DNA of 46,426 nt from an uncultured Oscillospiraceae bacterium (GTDB lineage Bacteria; Bacillota; Clostridia; Oscillospirales; Oscillospiraceae). The notes under the pieces are model-generated. The model made no database searches, was not told the origin of the DNA, and saw only the letters and a program-made list of their open reading frames with translations. The position numbers and the translations under genes are program-made. Of this stretch, positions 7,335 to 16,032 are shown piece after piece. How positions within the stretch are numbered: position 1 is the first letter of the stretch; each line of letters opens with the position of its first letter. The DNA is taken from the NCBI GenBank assembly GCA_947626845.1, contig CANQTW010000019.1, positions 1 to 46,426 of the forward strand, written 5' to 3'.

Positions 7335-9611
7335 TTGAAACAGGCAGAGGGCGCCAGGGGCGCCACCATCTCACGGACGTTTGACAGGGCCGGGGCGGCG
7401 GAGTTAGCTTTAAGGCTGGCCGCGGCGTTCCTCTTAGGGCGGGCCAGGATATTCGGGGGAATCGTCCCCTTCGGCGTCGCCTTTACGGCGGCCTCCGGCG
7501 GCGGGGTGTGGGGCGTTACGGCGCTGGCCGGAGCGCTTTTGGGGACGCTGACCGCCGGCAGCTTCGGCTGGAGCGTCAAGTACATAGCCATCCTGTGCCT
7601 CACCTTCGCCTCCGTGCGCTTTTTCAAAAGCGCCGCGCCCTGGTGGTTCCCCATGGCGGCGGCCTTTGGCTTCACGCTGGTCATTGGCGGCGTCTACGCG
7701 CTGGATTCCGGCTGGGAGGTGACCGCCACGGTCATGTGGGTGGTGGAGAGCTTTCTGGCCGGAGGCTTCACCTATTTTTACGAGACGGCGCTGACCGTGA
7801 CCCGTGACCGGGTAGAGCGGGCCCTGCGGCCCTCCCGCGCGGCGTCGGTGATCCTGCTGGGGGCGACGCTCCTCCTGTCGCTGGCCTCCTTCACCCTCTT
7901 CGGGGCGCTGTCCCTGGGGCGGACGGCGGCGGTGCTGTGCGTACTGGCGGTGACCTGCCGGGGCGGCATGGGCGCCGGGTGCGTCACCGGAGCGGCCCTG
8001 GGGGCGGCCATGGACCTGGCCCAGGGCGGACTGCCGTTTTTCACTCTGTCCTATGTCTTCTCCGCCCTGGTGGCGGGGGTCTTTTCCAGGGAGGGGCGGC
8101 TGACCTTCACCCTGAGCTGGGTGGCCTCCACCGCCGTGACGGTGCTGTGGTTCTGGCGGTTTTACCGCTGGTTCCCGGCGCTTTTTGAGACCTTCGCGGC
8201 CTCGGTGTGCTTCATGCTCCTGCCGGAGGAGCTTCTGGCGCGCCTTTCGGCCTATCTGCCGCGGGACGGCTCCGGCTACGGGTATCTGAAGGCGCGGGAC
8301 TACACGCGGGAGCGGGTGGAGCAGTGCTCGGCGGCCTTCAAGGGGCTTTACGACAGTCTCCGGGCACGTCTGGGGCAGGACGTGGCCGAGACGCCGGCCC
8401 TTATCTACGACAGGGCCAGCGACGCGGTGTGCCGCACCTGTCCCAACTCCTCCCGGTGCTGGCAGGAGGAGTATGTGGAGACGCTGGACGTGATGAACGC
8501 CATGACACCGGTGCTGGAGAAAAAAGGGCAGGTGGAGCCGGCGGACCTGCCGGAGCGGTTCACCCGCCGGTGCAACCGGCTGGAGAGGCTTCTGGCGCAG
8601 ATCAACGCGGAGGCCAGGGCGTATCTCACCCGCAGGAGCTTTCAGGCGCGGCTGCGGGAGAGCCGCGGCGCGGCCTATGAACAGTACGGCGAAATCGCGC
8701 GGGTGCTGGCGTCCCTCTCCGGGGAGCTGGGCGGGGAGATACGGGTGGAGCCGGAGCTGGAAAAGCGGCTGCGGAAATATCTGCGGGGACTGGCCATGGA
8801 CGCCTCGGTGGCGGTGTTCCGCCTGCGGGGCGGGCGGCTTCGGGCGGAGATCAGGAGCCAGAGCCTGCGGCTTTTGAAGCGGGACAGGCACTGGCTGGAC
8901 AACCTGTCCTCGGTGCTGGGCGTCCGCCTGTGCGCACCGGAGGGGCAGGAGGACGGGCGGCTCATCCTGCTGGAGGCCGAGCCTCTGGCCGTCACCGTAG
9001 GCTCCGCCTCCGCCAAAAAATCCGGGGAGACCGTCTCCGGCGACAGGTGCCTGTGCTTCCGGACAGACGAGGGGATGCTGTACGTGCTCCTGTCCGACGG
9101 GATGGGCGCGGGTCCGGAGGCGGCCAGGATGGCCTCCGACGCCGCGTCGGTGACACAGCGTTTCCTGCGGGCCGGCATCGCGCCGGAGCTGACGCTGGAC
9201 ATCCTCTCCTCCCTGTGCCTCCTGAAAAACGAGGACAGCCTGGAGAGCGCCACCGTGGACCTCCTGGCGCTGGATATGTTCTCAGGGGAGGCGAAGCTCT
9301 ACAAATATGGGGCGGCGCCGTCGTATCTGCGGCGGGGCACGGCGGTGAAGCGGGTGGGCGGCTCGACCCTGCCGGTGGGCTTCGCCGCCAAGGGGGCGGA
9401 CAAGGCGGTGACGCGCCTGTCCCTCCAGGCCGGAGACACCCTGCTCATGGCCTCCGACGGCGTCGGCGACGAGAAGCTCCTGCGCCAGCATCTGGCCTCC
9501 TGCCAGGACGACCCACAGCTTCTGGCCAGGGCGCTCCTGGGCGACGCCGCCAAGGCCCCCGCCCAGGATGATATGACGGTGATCGTGGTGAAGGTGGAGA
9601 CGAGGGAATAG
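7335..9611 (+). CDS. spoIIE: Stage II sporulation protein E (membrane PP2C phosphatase)
   Basis: SpoIIE dephosphorylates SpoIIAA to release sigma F in the forespore and localises to the polar septum with FtsZ. The 758-residue product is slightly shorter than the B. subtilis protein. Residues about 20-310 hold roughly ten membrane helices, a central soluble domain follows, and residues about 545-755 form the PP2C phosphatase with LLSDGMGAGPEAARMA, LLMASDGVGDE and the terminal metal motif QDDMTVIVVKV. The start is TTG at 7335, seven bases after AGGGGGA. A Spo0A-type promoter lies upstream and a strong terminator directly follows, so it is a single-gene unit. Confidence 0.96.
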   Translation: MKQAEGARGATISRTFDRAGAAELALRLAAAFLLGRARIFGGIVPFGVAFTAASGGGVWGVTALAGALLGTLTAGSFGWSVKYIAILCLTFASVRFFKSAAPWWFPMAAAFGFTLVIGGVYALDSGWEVTATVMWVVESFLAGGFTYFYETALTVTRDRVERALRPSRAASVILLGATLLLSLASFTLFGALSLGRTAAVLCVLAVTCRGGMGAGCVTGAALGAAMDLAQGGLPFFTLSYVFSALVAGVFSREGRLTFTLSWVASTAVTVLWFWRFYRWFPALFETFAASVCFMLLPEELLARLSAYLPRDGSGYGYLKARDYTRERVEQCSAAFKGLYDSLRARLGQDVAETPALIYDRASDAVCRTCPNSSRCWQEEYVETLDVMNAMTPVLEKKGQVEPADLPERFTRRCNRLERLLAQINAEARAYLTRRSFQARLRESRGAAYEQYGEIARVLASLSGELGGEIRVEPELEKRLRKYLRGLAMDASVAVFRLRGGRLRAEIRSQSLRLLKRDRHWLDNLSSVLGVRLCAPEGQEDGRLILLEAEPLAVTVGSASAKKSGETVSGDRCLCFRTDEGMLYVLLSDGMGAGPEAARMASDAASVTQRFLRAGIAPELTLDILSSLCLLKNEDSLESATVDLLALDMFSGEAKLYKYGAAPSYLRRGTAVKRVGGSTLPVGFAAKGADKAVTRLSLQAGDTLLMASDGVGDEKLLRQHLASCQDDPQLLARALLGDAAKAPAQDDMTVIVVKVETRE

Positions 9612-9617
9612 CTATTC

Positions 9618-9641
9618 AAAAAAGACCTGTGGTCTTTTTTT
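9618..9641 (+). terminator. Intrinsic terminator of spoIIE
   Basis: AAAAAGACC, loop TGT, GGTCTTTTTTT: a short stem with a long T-run seven bases after the spoIIE stop codon. It also occupies the leading-hairpin position of the family 1 repeat that follows. Confidence 0.8.
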
Positions 9642-9643
9642 GA

Positions 9644-9783
9644 CAAGGGGAACGCGCGGGGAAACGGGGCAAAATTGCAATTTTTCCCCGTTTCCCCTAC
9701 TGTTTTGCCGCACGCACGCCTTTTGGGCGCACGCTTGCAAAACAAGAGGGGATTTTCGCGACGTACATGCCGCCGCGAAAATC
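9644..9783 (+). repeat. Structured repeat family 1, copy a
   Basis: Three consecutive hairpins: GGGGAAACGGGG/CCCCGTTTCCCC (9658-9697), GTTTTGC/GCAAAAC (9702-9743), and GATTTTCGCG/CGCGAAAATC (9751-9783) closing the 13-nt loop ACGTACATGCCGC. The minus-strand element at 23753-23896 has the same order, the same opening CAAGGGGA, the same TTTCCCC border and the identical loop. Its stems differ in sequence but pair perfectly. Both copies lie directly downstream of a gene, in that gene's orientation. Confidence 0.8.
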
Positions 9784-9807
9784 ATCAAATAGTTTTTGCA
9801 AAGTGAA

Positions 9808-9840
9808 GAGGCCGGAATCGAAATTCCGGCCTCTTTGTTT
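9808..9840. terminator. Hairpin between convergent spoIIE and the ABC/CPBP gene
   Basis: GAGGCCGGAAT and ATTCCGGCCTC form an 11-bp stem with a CGAA loop, followed on the plus strand by TTTGTTT. The minus-strand T content is poorer, so it may mainly stop plus-strand transcription. Confidence 0.6.
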
Positions 9841-9869
9841 AAAATACGCTGATTTTCGTCTCTTATTTC

Positions 9870-12503
9870 TTATACCACGAACATCAGCACGATGGACGCC
9901 AGGCACAGGGCGGTAAAGGCGATCATGCCGGCGTTCAGCCAAACCGCCCGCAGGCGGCCCTTTCGCGGAAGCTCCTGGGGGGCGGGGTCGAAGGAGACCT
10001 TACGGACCCTGACGCAGAAAAGCACAAGGCCGGCCGCGCACAGGACCAGGATCACAAGGCCGTAGGCCATCAGGGGCAGGAGCTGGCTCCCCAGCTCAAG
10101 GACGGCGGCGGTGTCCGCAAGGTCCAGGTTCTCCAGCGCCTCCAGGTCCACCCGCCCGATGAGCCAGGGGGCCAGGACGCCGCCCAGGAAGTTTATGAGC
10201 ATGTGGATGGAGACGGAGAAGCGCAGGCGCCCGGTTTTCAGGTACACATACCCCAGCACCAGGCCCAGGGCGAAGGCGTAGAAGAACTGGCTCAGATTGC
10301 CGTGGAAAAGGCCGAACATCAGCGCCGAGGTGACCACGGCCAGCTTTTCCCCGTAGACGTTCATGCGGTCAATGAGCTGTTTCCGGAACACGTACTCCTC
10401 GATCAGTGGGGCCAAGATCACCATCACCAGCGCCTGCAAAAGCGGGTACTCGCCGGTGGCGAGGGTCTCTAAGGGATTGGTCGAGGTGGCTCCGGAGGCG
10501 GACTGGAGCAGGCTCAGGAGCAGCGTCCCCACAAGGTTGCTGGCGTACATGACAAAGACAGAGATGAGGGCGATAACGATGAAGCGGCCCGCGCCCATGG
10601 GCTTTTTCCCGCGGGGCGCGGCGGGGGCCTTGCGCATCACCAAAAGGCCCAGGGGGACGGCCAGCACGTACATGGGCACGAAGGTGGTCAGCCACAGCAT
10701 CCAGCCGGGCTCGCCGCCCTCAGGCCAGATGAGGTAGGTCACGGCGCCGAAGAGGAGCTGGAAGAGGGCGGCGGAGGCGTAGATGACGAAGGCGCCCAGC
10801 CCCAGGCGGGAGAACTGCCTTTTCGCCGCGGCCAGATCGCCGCCGCCCGCCGCCGCTGTCCCGCCCTTGGGGTCGATAAACACCGGCGACAGGGCGAAGA
10901 ACACAAGGCCCAGGACGATATTGCAGGCCGCCGCGCACAGGACGGCCAGGGGGGTGTTGTGGAACACCGTCATCCCCACCACGGCGATGACCACGTCCGG
11001 CAAAAGGCCGAAGTAGACGAACATGACCTGAATGATCTGCTTGAGCATCTTCCCGGCGGAGACGGGGACGGAGAGGCCGATGAAGGTGCCCACGGTGGTG
11101 GCGTAGAAGTCCACGGAGACGATGACGGGCACCGCCAGCAGGGCGGCAAGCAGGTTTCCGCCGCCCACCAGCGCCCCCAGGAGCATGGCGGGAAGCACAT
11201 CCATGGCGCAGCAGGCGGTACTGCCCATCAGCGACCAGAAAAGCTTAGCCCAGGTGGACTCCGGGATCAGCAGGAAAAAGCCCATGCCGGTGTCCTGGGC
11301 CAGGGGATTGCCCAACGAGCGGAAGAAGGCCAGCGCCCCCACCGTCAGGGCCACGGGCACAAGGGCGTCGGTGTGGACGGCGAACCGGCACACGGCGGCC
11401 ACCAGCAGGGAGGCGGCGATGTACGTCTCCATGGTCTTGGTGAGAAAGCCCAGGTGGGCGAAGCGGCGGCGGTTATACATGGCCTTCCAGAAATAGACGT
11501 TGGCGCCCCGCCCCCGGTCAAGGCCGTCCCGCAGGAGCTTTTCGCCCCGGTCCTTCTTGCGCCGGACGGTCACGCCGGTGGAATCGGACTGGGCGGCGGC
11601 CAGTATCTCCGCCCGCTCCTCGCTCTTGGCCATGGCGTCCTCGTAGAAGTCCGCCTTGATGTTCCAGATGACGTAGATGAGCGCCCCGCCGCCTATAACC
11701 AGGGCCAGCAGGGACAGGAGCGCGCCGGTCACGTTCCCCCGTACGGCAAAGGCGGCAAAGCCCTTGATCCAGCCCCAGAAGGGGATGAAGCGGGTGACGG
11801 GGGCGTTGAAAAAGCGGTCCGCCGCCGCAAGCCACCCCTCCCCCGATCTGGCGGCGAAGAGGATGAAGGCCACGGCGATCACCGCCACCAGCAGGTAGAG
11901 CCCCCGCCGGAGGTTGCGCTTCACGGCGGGATAGGTGGCGGAGAGGGTGTAGAGGGCCAGCTGGATCAGCACGCCGAAGATGACGGTGAGGCACCAGGCC
12001 GCCATCAGCGCCAGCGCCGCCCACAGGCTGAGGCCCAGGTTCAGGGTCAGGTTGGGGAGCTGAAAGAGCATATAGACGCCCCCCAAAATCCCCACGCCCA
12101 TCTGGGTGGCCAGCCGGAACATCAGCACCGACTGGGGCCGCATGGGCGACGGAAACAGCAGATTCACGTCCGCCGGCTGGAAGATGGCGCTGCCGTTCTT
12201 GTCCGCGTTCAAGGCGTAGAAGAAGAAAATCACCATCACAAGGGCCCCCGCCGCCAGCTCCAGGACAGGGGCGGCCTTGTCGATGTCCGGCGGCCCGTCA
12301 GGGTCAGTCTCCTCAAGCTCGCCGGCGATCTCCCCCTCCGGGGGCAAGTCCCCGTCCTCCCCGCCGTCCACCAGCGCCGCGATCAGGCCGATGGCCACGC
12401 CCATCAGGATGCAGACCAGGAGGAAAACGAGCACCCAGGTCTTGAAGAGCTTTTTCAGCTGGTTCTTGAAGGTGTGGAGGGCGTAGTATCCGAACAGTCT
12501 CAT
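9870..12503 (-). CDS. ABC exporter permease fused to a CPBP (CAAX protease-like) domain
   Basis: One uninterrupted frame of 877 residues contains two usually separate modules. Residues 1 to about 560 are a multi-helix permease of the ABC-2/putative ABC exporter kind (first helix about 21-43, an acidic loop, then many helices). From about 580 a new set of membrane helices begins with CPBP/Abi motifs: EEYVFRKQL (about 699-707), FGLFHGN (about 726-732) and HMLINFLGG (about 768-776), which include the expected metal-site Glu, Arg and His residues. The start ATG overlaps the stop of the ATPase gene by four bases, so translation is coupled. Roles in peptide export with intramembrane cleavage or self-immunity are plausible but unproven. 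Confidence 0.85.
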   Translation of the reverse strand: MRLFGYYALHTFKNQLKKLFKTWVLVFLLVCILMGVAIGLIAALVDGGEDGDLPPEGEIAGELEETDPDGPPDIDKAAPVLELAAGALVMVIFFFYALNADKNGSAIFQPADVNLLFPSPMRPQSVLMFRLATQMGVGILGGVYMLFQLPNLTLNLGLSLWAALALMAAWCLTVIFGVLIQLALYTLSATYPAVKRNLRRGLYLLVAVIAVAFILFAARSGEGWLAAADRFFNAPVTRFIPFWGWIKGFAAFAVRGNVTGALLSLLALVIGGGALIYVIWNIKADFYEDAMAKSEERAEILAAAQSDSTGVTVRRKKDRGEKLLRDGLDRGRGANVYFWKAMYNRRRFAHLGFLTKTMETYIAASLLVAAVCRFAVHTDALVPVALTVGALAFFRSLGNPLAQDTGMGFFLLIPESTWAKLFWSLMGSTACCAMDVLPAMLLGALVGGGNLLAALLAVPVIVSVDFYATTVGTFIGLSVPVSAGKMLKQIIQVMFVYFGLLPDVVIAVVGMTVFHNTPLAVLCAAACNIVLGLVFFALSPVFIDPKGGTAAAGGGDLAAAKRQFSRLGLGAFVIYASAALFQLLFGAVTYLIWPEGGEPGWMLWLTTFVPMYVLAVPLGLLVMRKAPAAPRGKKPMGAGRFIVIALISVFVMYASNLVGTLLLSLLQSASGATSTNPLETLATGEYPLLQALVMVILAPLIEEYVFRKQLIDRMNVYGEKLAVVTSALMFGLFHGNLSQFFYAFALGLVLGYVYLKTGRLRFSVSIHMLINFLGGVLAPWLIGRVDLEALENLDLADTAAVLELGSQLLPLMAYGLVILVLCAAGLVLFCVRVRKVSFDPAPQELPRKGRLRAVWLNAGMIAFTALCLASIVLMFVV

Positions 12504-13231
12504 TCCGGCGCACCCTCCTCCGGCGTTCCGGCGTTCTGTCCCTCGGTGACGTCGAAAAACAGCTGCTCCAGGGTCTCGCCGCTCCCCTCCAGCTCCTCAC
12601 GGGCCGCGTTGGCCCGGATCGCCCCCCGGTCCATGATGAGGGCCCGGTCCCACAGCATATCCACGCTGTCGATGATGTGGGTGCTGACCAGGAGGGTACA
12701 GCCGCGGGAGCGCAGCTCCTCGATGATGAGCTTCAGCTCCTTGATGGCGTGGGGGTCCAGGCCGATCATAGGCTCGTCCAAAAGGATGACCCGCGGCTCC
12801 GGCAGAAGGCCCAGGCAGATGTTCAGCTTCTGCTGCATCCCCTTGGACAGCTCGTCGCCGAATTTGCGCCGCTTGTCCTCCAGCTCGAAGCGGCGGAAAA
12901 GCTCGTCGACGTTGCCCTTGTAGTCCGTCAGCTTATAGGCGCGGGCCAAAAACTCCATGTGCTCCGACACCGTCAGGTTGGGATACAGGGACGGCATCTC
13001 CGGGATGTAGCCCAGCAGGCGGCGGGCCTCCGGCGTCTTGTTGGGGTATCCGCCCACGGTGATGGCCCCCTCGAATTTGAGAAAGCCGATGACGGATTTC
13101 ATCAGGGTGCTCTTCCCCGCCCCGTTGGGGCCTAAAAGCACCGTGACGCTCCCCGGCTCCAGGCGGAAGCTCACGTCGTCGCAGGCCGTGACCTTGCCGT
13201 ATTTTTTGGTGACATGGGAAACTTCAAGCAT
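12500..13231 (-). CDS. ABC transporter ATP-binding protein (ABC-2 exporter type)
   Basis: The 243-residue ATPase has Walker A GPNGAGKST, a signature LSKGMQQKLNICLGLL in place of the usual LSGGQ, Walker B VILLDEPMIGLDP and switch histidine STHI. The ATG at 13231 follows GGGAGGAT at a normal distance; the longer open frame to 13828 crosses the next intergenic region and is not used. It is the energising partner of the permease-CPBP fusion that overlaps its 3' end. The class is close to EcsA/bacteriocin-type exporters. The last 20 residues form an acidic tail that is not part of the fold. Confidence 0.92.
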   Translation of the reverse strand: MLEVSHVTKKYGKVTACDDVSFRLEPGSVTVLLGPNGAGKSTLMKSVIGFLKFEGAITVGGYPNKTPEARRLLGYIPEMPSLYPNLTVSEHMEFLARAYKLTDYKGNVDELFRRFELEDKRRKFGDELSKGMQQKLNICLGLLPEPRVILLDEPMIGLDPHAIKELKLIIEELRSRGCTLLVSTHIIDSVDMLWDRALIMDRGAIRANAAREELEGSGETLEQLFFDVTEGQNAGTPEEGAPE

Positions 13232-13387
13232 TGTGTTATCCTCCCTCGAAAAAACGAATTTTCTCGGATTTAAACGAATCGTGAACACGGGTGTAGAATA
13301 GCATATATTTGTAAAAAAGTAAAGGACAGGATGAGCGAAAAAACGTCCACCCCGAATAATGTTCCCACGCAACGGCGCGACTTTCCC

Positions 13388-13462
13388 CGTAGGGGCCGCC
13401 TCTCTTGGCGGCCCGTGGGCAGTTTTCCGCGTCATGTATATTTTTCCTGGATTCAGGAAAAA
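13388..13462. other. Two hairpins in the spacer before the small ORF
   Basis: CCGTAGGGGCCGCC...GGCGGCCC is the same kind of GTAGGGG hairpin seen at 5928 and 26105. It is followed by the 9-bp stem TTTTTCCTG/CAGGAAAAA with loop GATT (13441-13462), twelve bases before the ribosome site of the next gene. The second hairpin could affect expression of the small ORF. Confidence 0.45.
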
Positions 13463-13481
13463 CTTTCCGCGAGGTGATTTG

Positions 13482-13748
13482 ATGGTCAAGGGGATCGCGA
13501 GAAGGGTCGTGGTGGTGAAGTCGCCGGACCCGAAGGTATTTGACGAGGCCATTTTCCTGGTACGGGAGGAGACGGGCCGGGGGCCGGGGGTGACTACGGA
13601 GCGGCTTCTCAAGGAGGCCCAGGCCGTGGCGGAGAGCTTTGCCCGCTCCCAGCGGGAGCGCCGGCTCCCCCATCTGCCCTGGTGGGCGTTTTCCCTGATG
13701 GGCGCCGGCGGCGTGGGGGCGGCGTGGCTGCTGACGCTCCTTTTCTGA
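13482..13748 (+). CDS. Small protein with C-terminal membrane helix, function unknown
   Basis: This 88-residue ORF has a good GAGGTGA ribosome site before ATG 13482. The N-terminal half (VKGIARRVVVVKSPDPKVFD) is basic and hydrophobic, the middle is a charged helix, and residues about 68-86 form a membrane helix (WWAFSLMGAGGVGAAWLLTL). It ends at the membrane with almost no tail. Codon use matches its neighbours, so it looks like a real gene. I recognise no named function. It precedes wecB in the same direction, but wecB has its own promoter. Confidence 0.65.
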   Translation: MVKGIARRVVVVKSPDPKVFDEAIFLVREETGRGPGVTTERLLKEAQAVAESFARSQRERRLPHLPWWAFSLMGAGGVGAAWLLTLLF

Positions 13749-13800
13749 TGCCCGTATCGGTTCAATCGCGGGGTACAAACGGATTTTCCGGCTGTACCCC

Positions 13801-13829
13801 TTGTATTCCCGACGAAAAACTGATACAAT
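13801..13829 (+). promoter_or_regulatory. SigA-type promoter of wecB
   Basis: TTGTAT (13801-13806) and TACAAT (13824-13829) are separated by exactly 17 bases, 42 bases before the wecB start codon. Confidence 0.75.
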
Positions 13830-13871
13830 ATCTACGACAGAAAAAACAAAAACTCGTGCGGGAGTGGGAAT

Positions 13872-14990
13872 ATGAACGGGAACTCGAAAAAGATCATGCT
13901 GGTCTTTGGGACGCGCCCAGAGGCCATCAAAATGTGCCCGCTGGTCAATGAGCTGAAAAGCCGCAGGGGGGTCGAGACAGTCGTCTGCGTCACGGGCCAG
14001 CACCGGGAGATGCTCCGGCAGGTGCTGGACGCCTTTCAGGTGGAGCCGGATCACGATCTGGCGGTGATGAAGCCCGGCCAGACCCTCTTCGACGTGACGG
14101 AGCGGGTGCTGGAGGGCATGAAAACGGTGCTGGAGAAGGTCAGGCCCGACGTGGTGCTCGTCCACGGGGACACCACCACCACCTTCGCCTCCGCCCTGGC
14201 CTGCTTCTATCTGGGCATCCCCGTGGGCCATGTGGAGGCGGGACTGCGTACATACAACGTCCACGCGCCCTATCCGGAGGAATTCAACCGTCAGGCGGTG
14301 GGGTCCGTGGCGGCCTACAACTTCGCCCCCACGGCGCTGGCGCGGGACAACCTTCTCCGGGAGGGCAAGCCGCCCCAGAGCATCTGGGTCACCGGCAACA
14401 CCGCCATCGACGCTTTGGGCACCACCGTGGTCAGCGGCTTTGAGCACCCGGAGCTCACCTGGGCGGAGGGCTCGCGGCTCGTTATCCTGACGGCCCACCG
14501 GCGGGAGAACTGGGGGGAGCCCCTGCACCACATCTTCCGCGCCGTGCGGCGGGTGGTGGAGGAGTTTGACGACGTGAAAGTCATCTACCCCATCCACTTA
14601 AATCCCCTGGTCCGTCAGGCCGCGGCGGAGGAGCTGACGGGCTGCGAGCGCGTCCGGCTCATCGAGCCGCTGGACGTGGTGGCCTTCCACAACTTCCTGG
14701 CCCGCTCCTATATGATCCTCACCGATTCCGGCGGCATCCAGGAGGAGGCGCCCTCTCTGGGCAAGCCCGTGCTCGTGCTTCGGGACGTAACCGAGCGGCC
14801 TGAAGGGGTCAAGGCCGGCACCCTGCGGGTCATCGGCACCAACGAGGACGTGATCTATCAGGAGTTCAAGGCCCTGCTCACCGACGAGGAGCGCTACAAC
14901 GCCATGAGCACCGCCCAGAACCCCTACGGCGACGGCCTGGCCTCCTGCCGCATCGCGGATATCCTCACCAAAGGCCGCGCCACGGTGTAA
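13872..14990 (+). CDS. wecB: UDP-N-acetylglucosamine 2-epimerase (non-hydrolysing)
   Basis: The enzyme interconverts UDP-GlcNAc and UDP-ManNAc, supplying ManNAc for wall teichoic acid or other surface polysaccharides. The 372-residue length is typical. Motifs include GTRPEAIKM at the N-terminus, VHGDTTTTFASAL, HVEAGLRT, TAHRRENWG (with catalytic-site His and Arg) and SGGIQEEAPSLGKPVLVLRD followed by TERPEG in the UDP-binding half. ATG 13872 is preceded by GGGAGTGGG. It has its own promoter and ends at a strong bidirectional terminator facing dapF. In Gram-positive bacteria the same enzyme is called MnaA. Confidence 0.95.
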   Translation: MNGNSKKIMLVFGTRPEAIKMCPLVNELKSRRGVETVVCVTGQHREMLRQVLDAFQVEPDHDLAVMKPGQTLFDVTERVLEGMKTVLEKVRPDVVLVHGDTTTTFASALACFYLGIPVGHVEAGLRTYNVHAPYPEEFNRQAVGSVAAYNFAPTALARDNLLREGKPPQSIWVTGNTAIDALGTTVVSGFEHPELTWAEGSRLVILTAHRRENWGEPLHHIFRAVRRVVEEFDDVKVIYPIHLNPLVRQAAAEELTGCERVRLIEPLDVVAFHNFLARSYMILTDSGGIQEEAPSLGKPVLVLRDVTERPEGVKAGTLRVIGTNEDVIYQEFKALLTDEERYNAMSTAQNPYGDGLASCRIADILTKGRATV

Positions 14991-15028
14991 TTTCCAATAA
15001 TATACGAAAGCCCCGTCCGCCGGACGGC

Positions 15029-15062
15029 AAAAAAAGGACTTGGAGAATCTCCAAGTCCTTTT
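15029..15062. terminator. Bidirectional terminator between wecB and dapF
   Basis: GGACTTGGAG and CTCCAAGTCC form a perfect 10-bp stem with loop AAT, with an A-run on the left and TTTT on the right. It serves wecB on the plus strand and could back up dapF on the minus strand. Confidence 0.85.
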
Positions 15063-15071
15063 AGACTGTCG

Positions 15072-15092
15072 AAAAAGCCCTGACGGGCTTTT
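15072..15092 (-). terminator. Intrinsic terminator of dapF
   Basis: On the minus strand AAAAGCCC and GGGCTTTT pair around a 4-nt loop and run into TTTTTC, 24 bases after the dapF stop codon. Confidence 0.75.
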
Positions 15093-15115
15093 GGGGAACG
15101 CGCGGCCCTCCGGCC

Positions 15116-15955
15116 TCACTCCAGCTCCTCGTCCAGCACTTCCCCCGCCGCCACAACGGTGGTGGGGCCCGTCAGAAGGATATCCCTGGCCGAACCGCCC
15201 TCCGCCGTGACGGTGACGTACAAAACGCCTCCCGGCATGGCGATCCTGGTGTTGACGCCTGTGACAAGGCCCCGGAGCGTCAGCGCCGTGACGGTGGAGC
15301 CGCAGCCGGTGCCGCAGGCCAGGGTGAAGTCCTCCACCCCCCGCTCAAAGGTCCTGGCGTCCACGCTGTTGTCGCCGTCCACCCGGCAGACCGTCACGTT
15401 GGCCCCCTTGGGGAAGCCCTCGTACCAGCGGATCTGCCGGCACAGCTCCCGAAGCTTCTCCTCCGGCATCTCCCGCCAGCTGTCCAGCGGCACGACGCAG
15501 TGGGGGATGCCCGGATCTCCCAGCTCCAGATACGCGCAGTCGTATTTCCCCCCGCCGGCCTCGATCTCCCGGTGAAGGTCGATGACGGAGGGATCGTTGA
15601 GCCGCACGGTGTACATGCGCTTTGACACCTGTTTTCCCGTGACAAGGCCGGCGGTGGTCTCGATCCTGACCTCCCCGCCCCGGCCAAAGCCCCGCTCGAT
15701 GGCGTAACGGGAGACGCACCGGGCCCCGTTGCCGCACATCTCGCCCACGGAGCCGTCGGAATTATAAAACGCCATGCGCACATCCCCTCCGGCCTTGGGC
15801 GGCTCTAAGATCATCAGCCCGTCCGCCCCGATGGACAGCCGCCGGTGGCACAGCCTGGCGGCCAAACGGGAATATCCGGCGGGATCGACGCTCCCGTCCA
15901 GATTCTCGATCAGTACGAAGTCATTTCCCGCTCCCTGCATTTTCGTAAACCGCAT
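15116..15955 (-). CDS. dapF: Diaminopimelate epimerase
   Basis: DapF converts LL- to meso-diaminopimelate for lysine and peptidoglycan synthesis, using two cysteines as acid and base without a cofactor. The 279-residue protein starts MRFTKMQGAGNDFV, a hallmark of the family. The first catalytic cysteine is in EMCGNGARC (about residue 72) and the second in LACGTGCGST (about residue 213). ATG 15955 has GGGAGGGT close upstream; the longer frame to 15985 lacks a ribosome site. It lies downstream of the rnf operon but is separated from it by a terminator, and converges on wecB. Confidence 0.97.
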   Translation of the reverse strand: MRFTKMQGAGNDFVLIENLDGSVDPAGYSRLAARLCHRRLSIGADGLMILEPPKAGGDVRMAFYNSDGSVGEMCGNGARCVSRYAIERGFGRGGEVRIETTAGLVTGKQVSKRMYTVRLNDPSVIDLHREIEAGGGKYDCAYLELGDPGIPHCVVPLDSWREMPEEKLRELCRQIRWYEGFPKGANVTVCRVDGDNSVDARTFERGVEDFTLACGTGCGSTVTALTLRGLVTGVNTRIAMPGGVLYVTVTAEGGSARDILLTGPTTVVAAGEVLDEELE

Positions 15956-15990
15956 AATACCCTCCCGATCCTGACGCGACGCCAATCATG

Positions 15991-16026
15991 AAAAAAGCCG
16001 CCAAAGCGTCGACCTTGGCGGCTTTT
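15991..16026 (-). terminator. Intrinsic terminator of the rnf operon
   Basis: On the minus strand GCCGCCAA and TTGGCGGC pair and are followed by a six-T run, directly after the rnfB stop codon and upstream of dapF. Confidence 0.85.
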
Positions 16027-16032
16027 GTGCGA

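Noticed and set aside
10959-12923. 654-codon open frame on the plus strand
   Set aside because: It is antisense to the ABC/CPBP and ATPase genes, rich in His/Gln/Gly/Arg as expected from the reverse reading of GC-rich codons, and has no recognisable domain.
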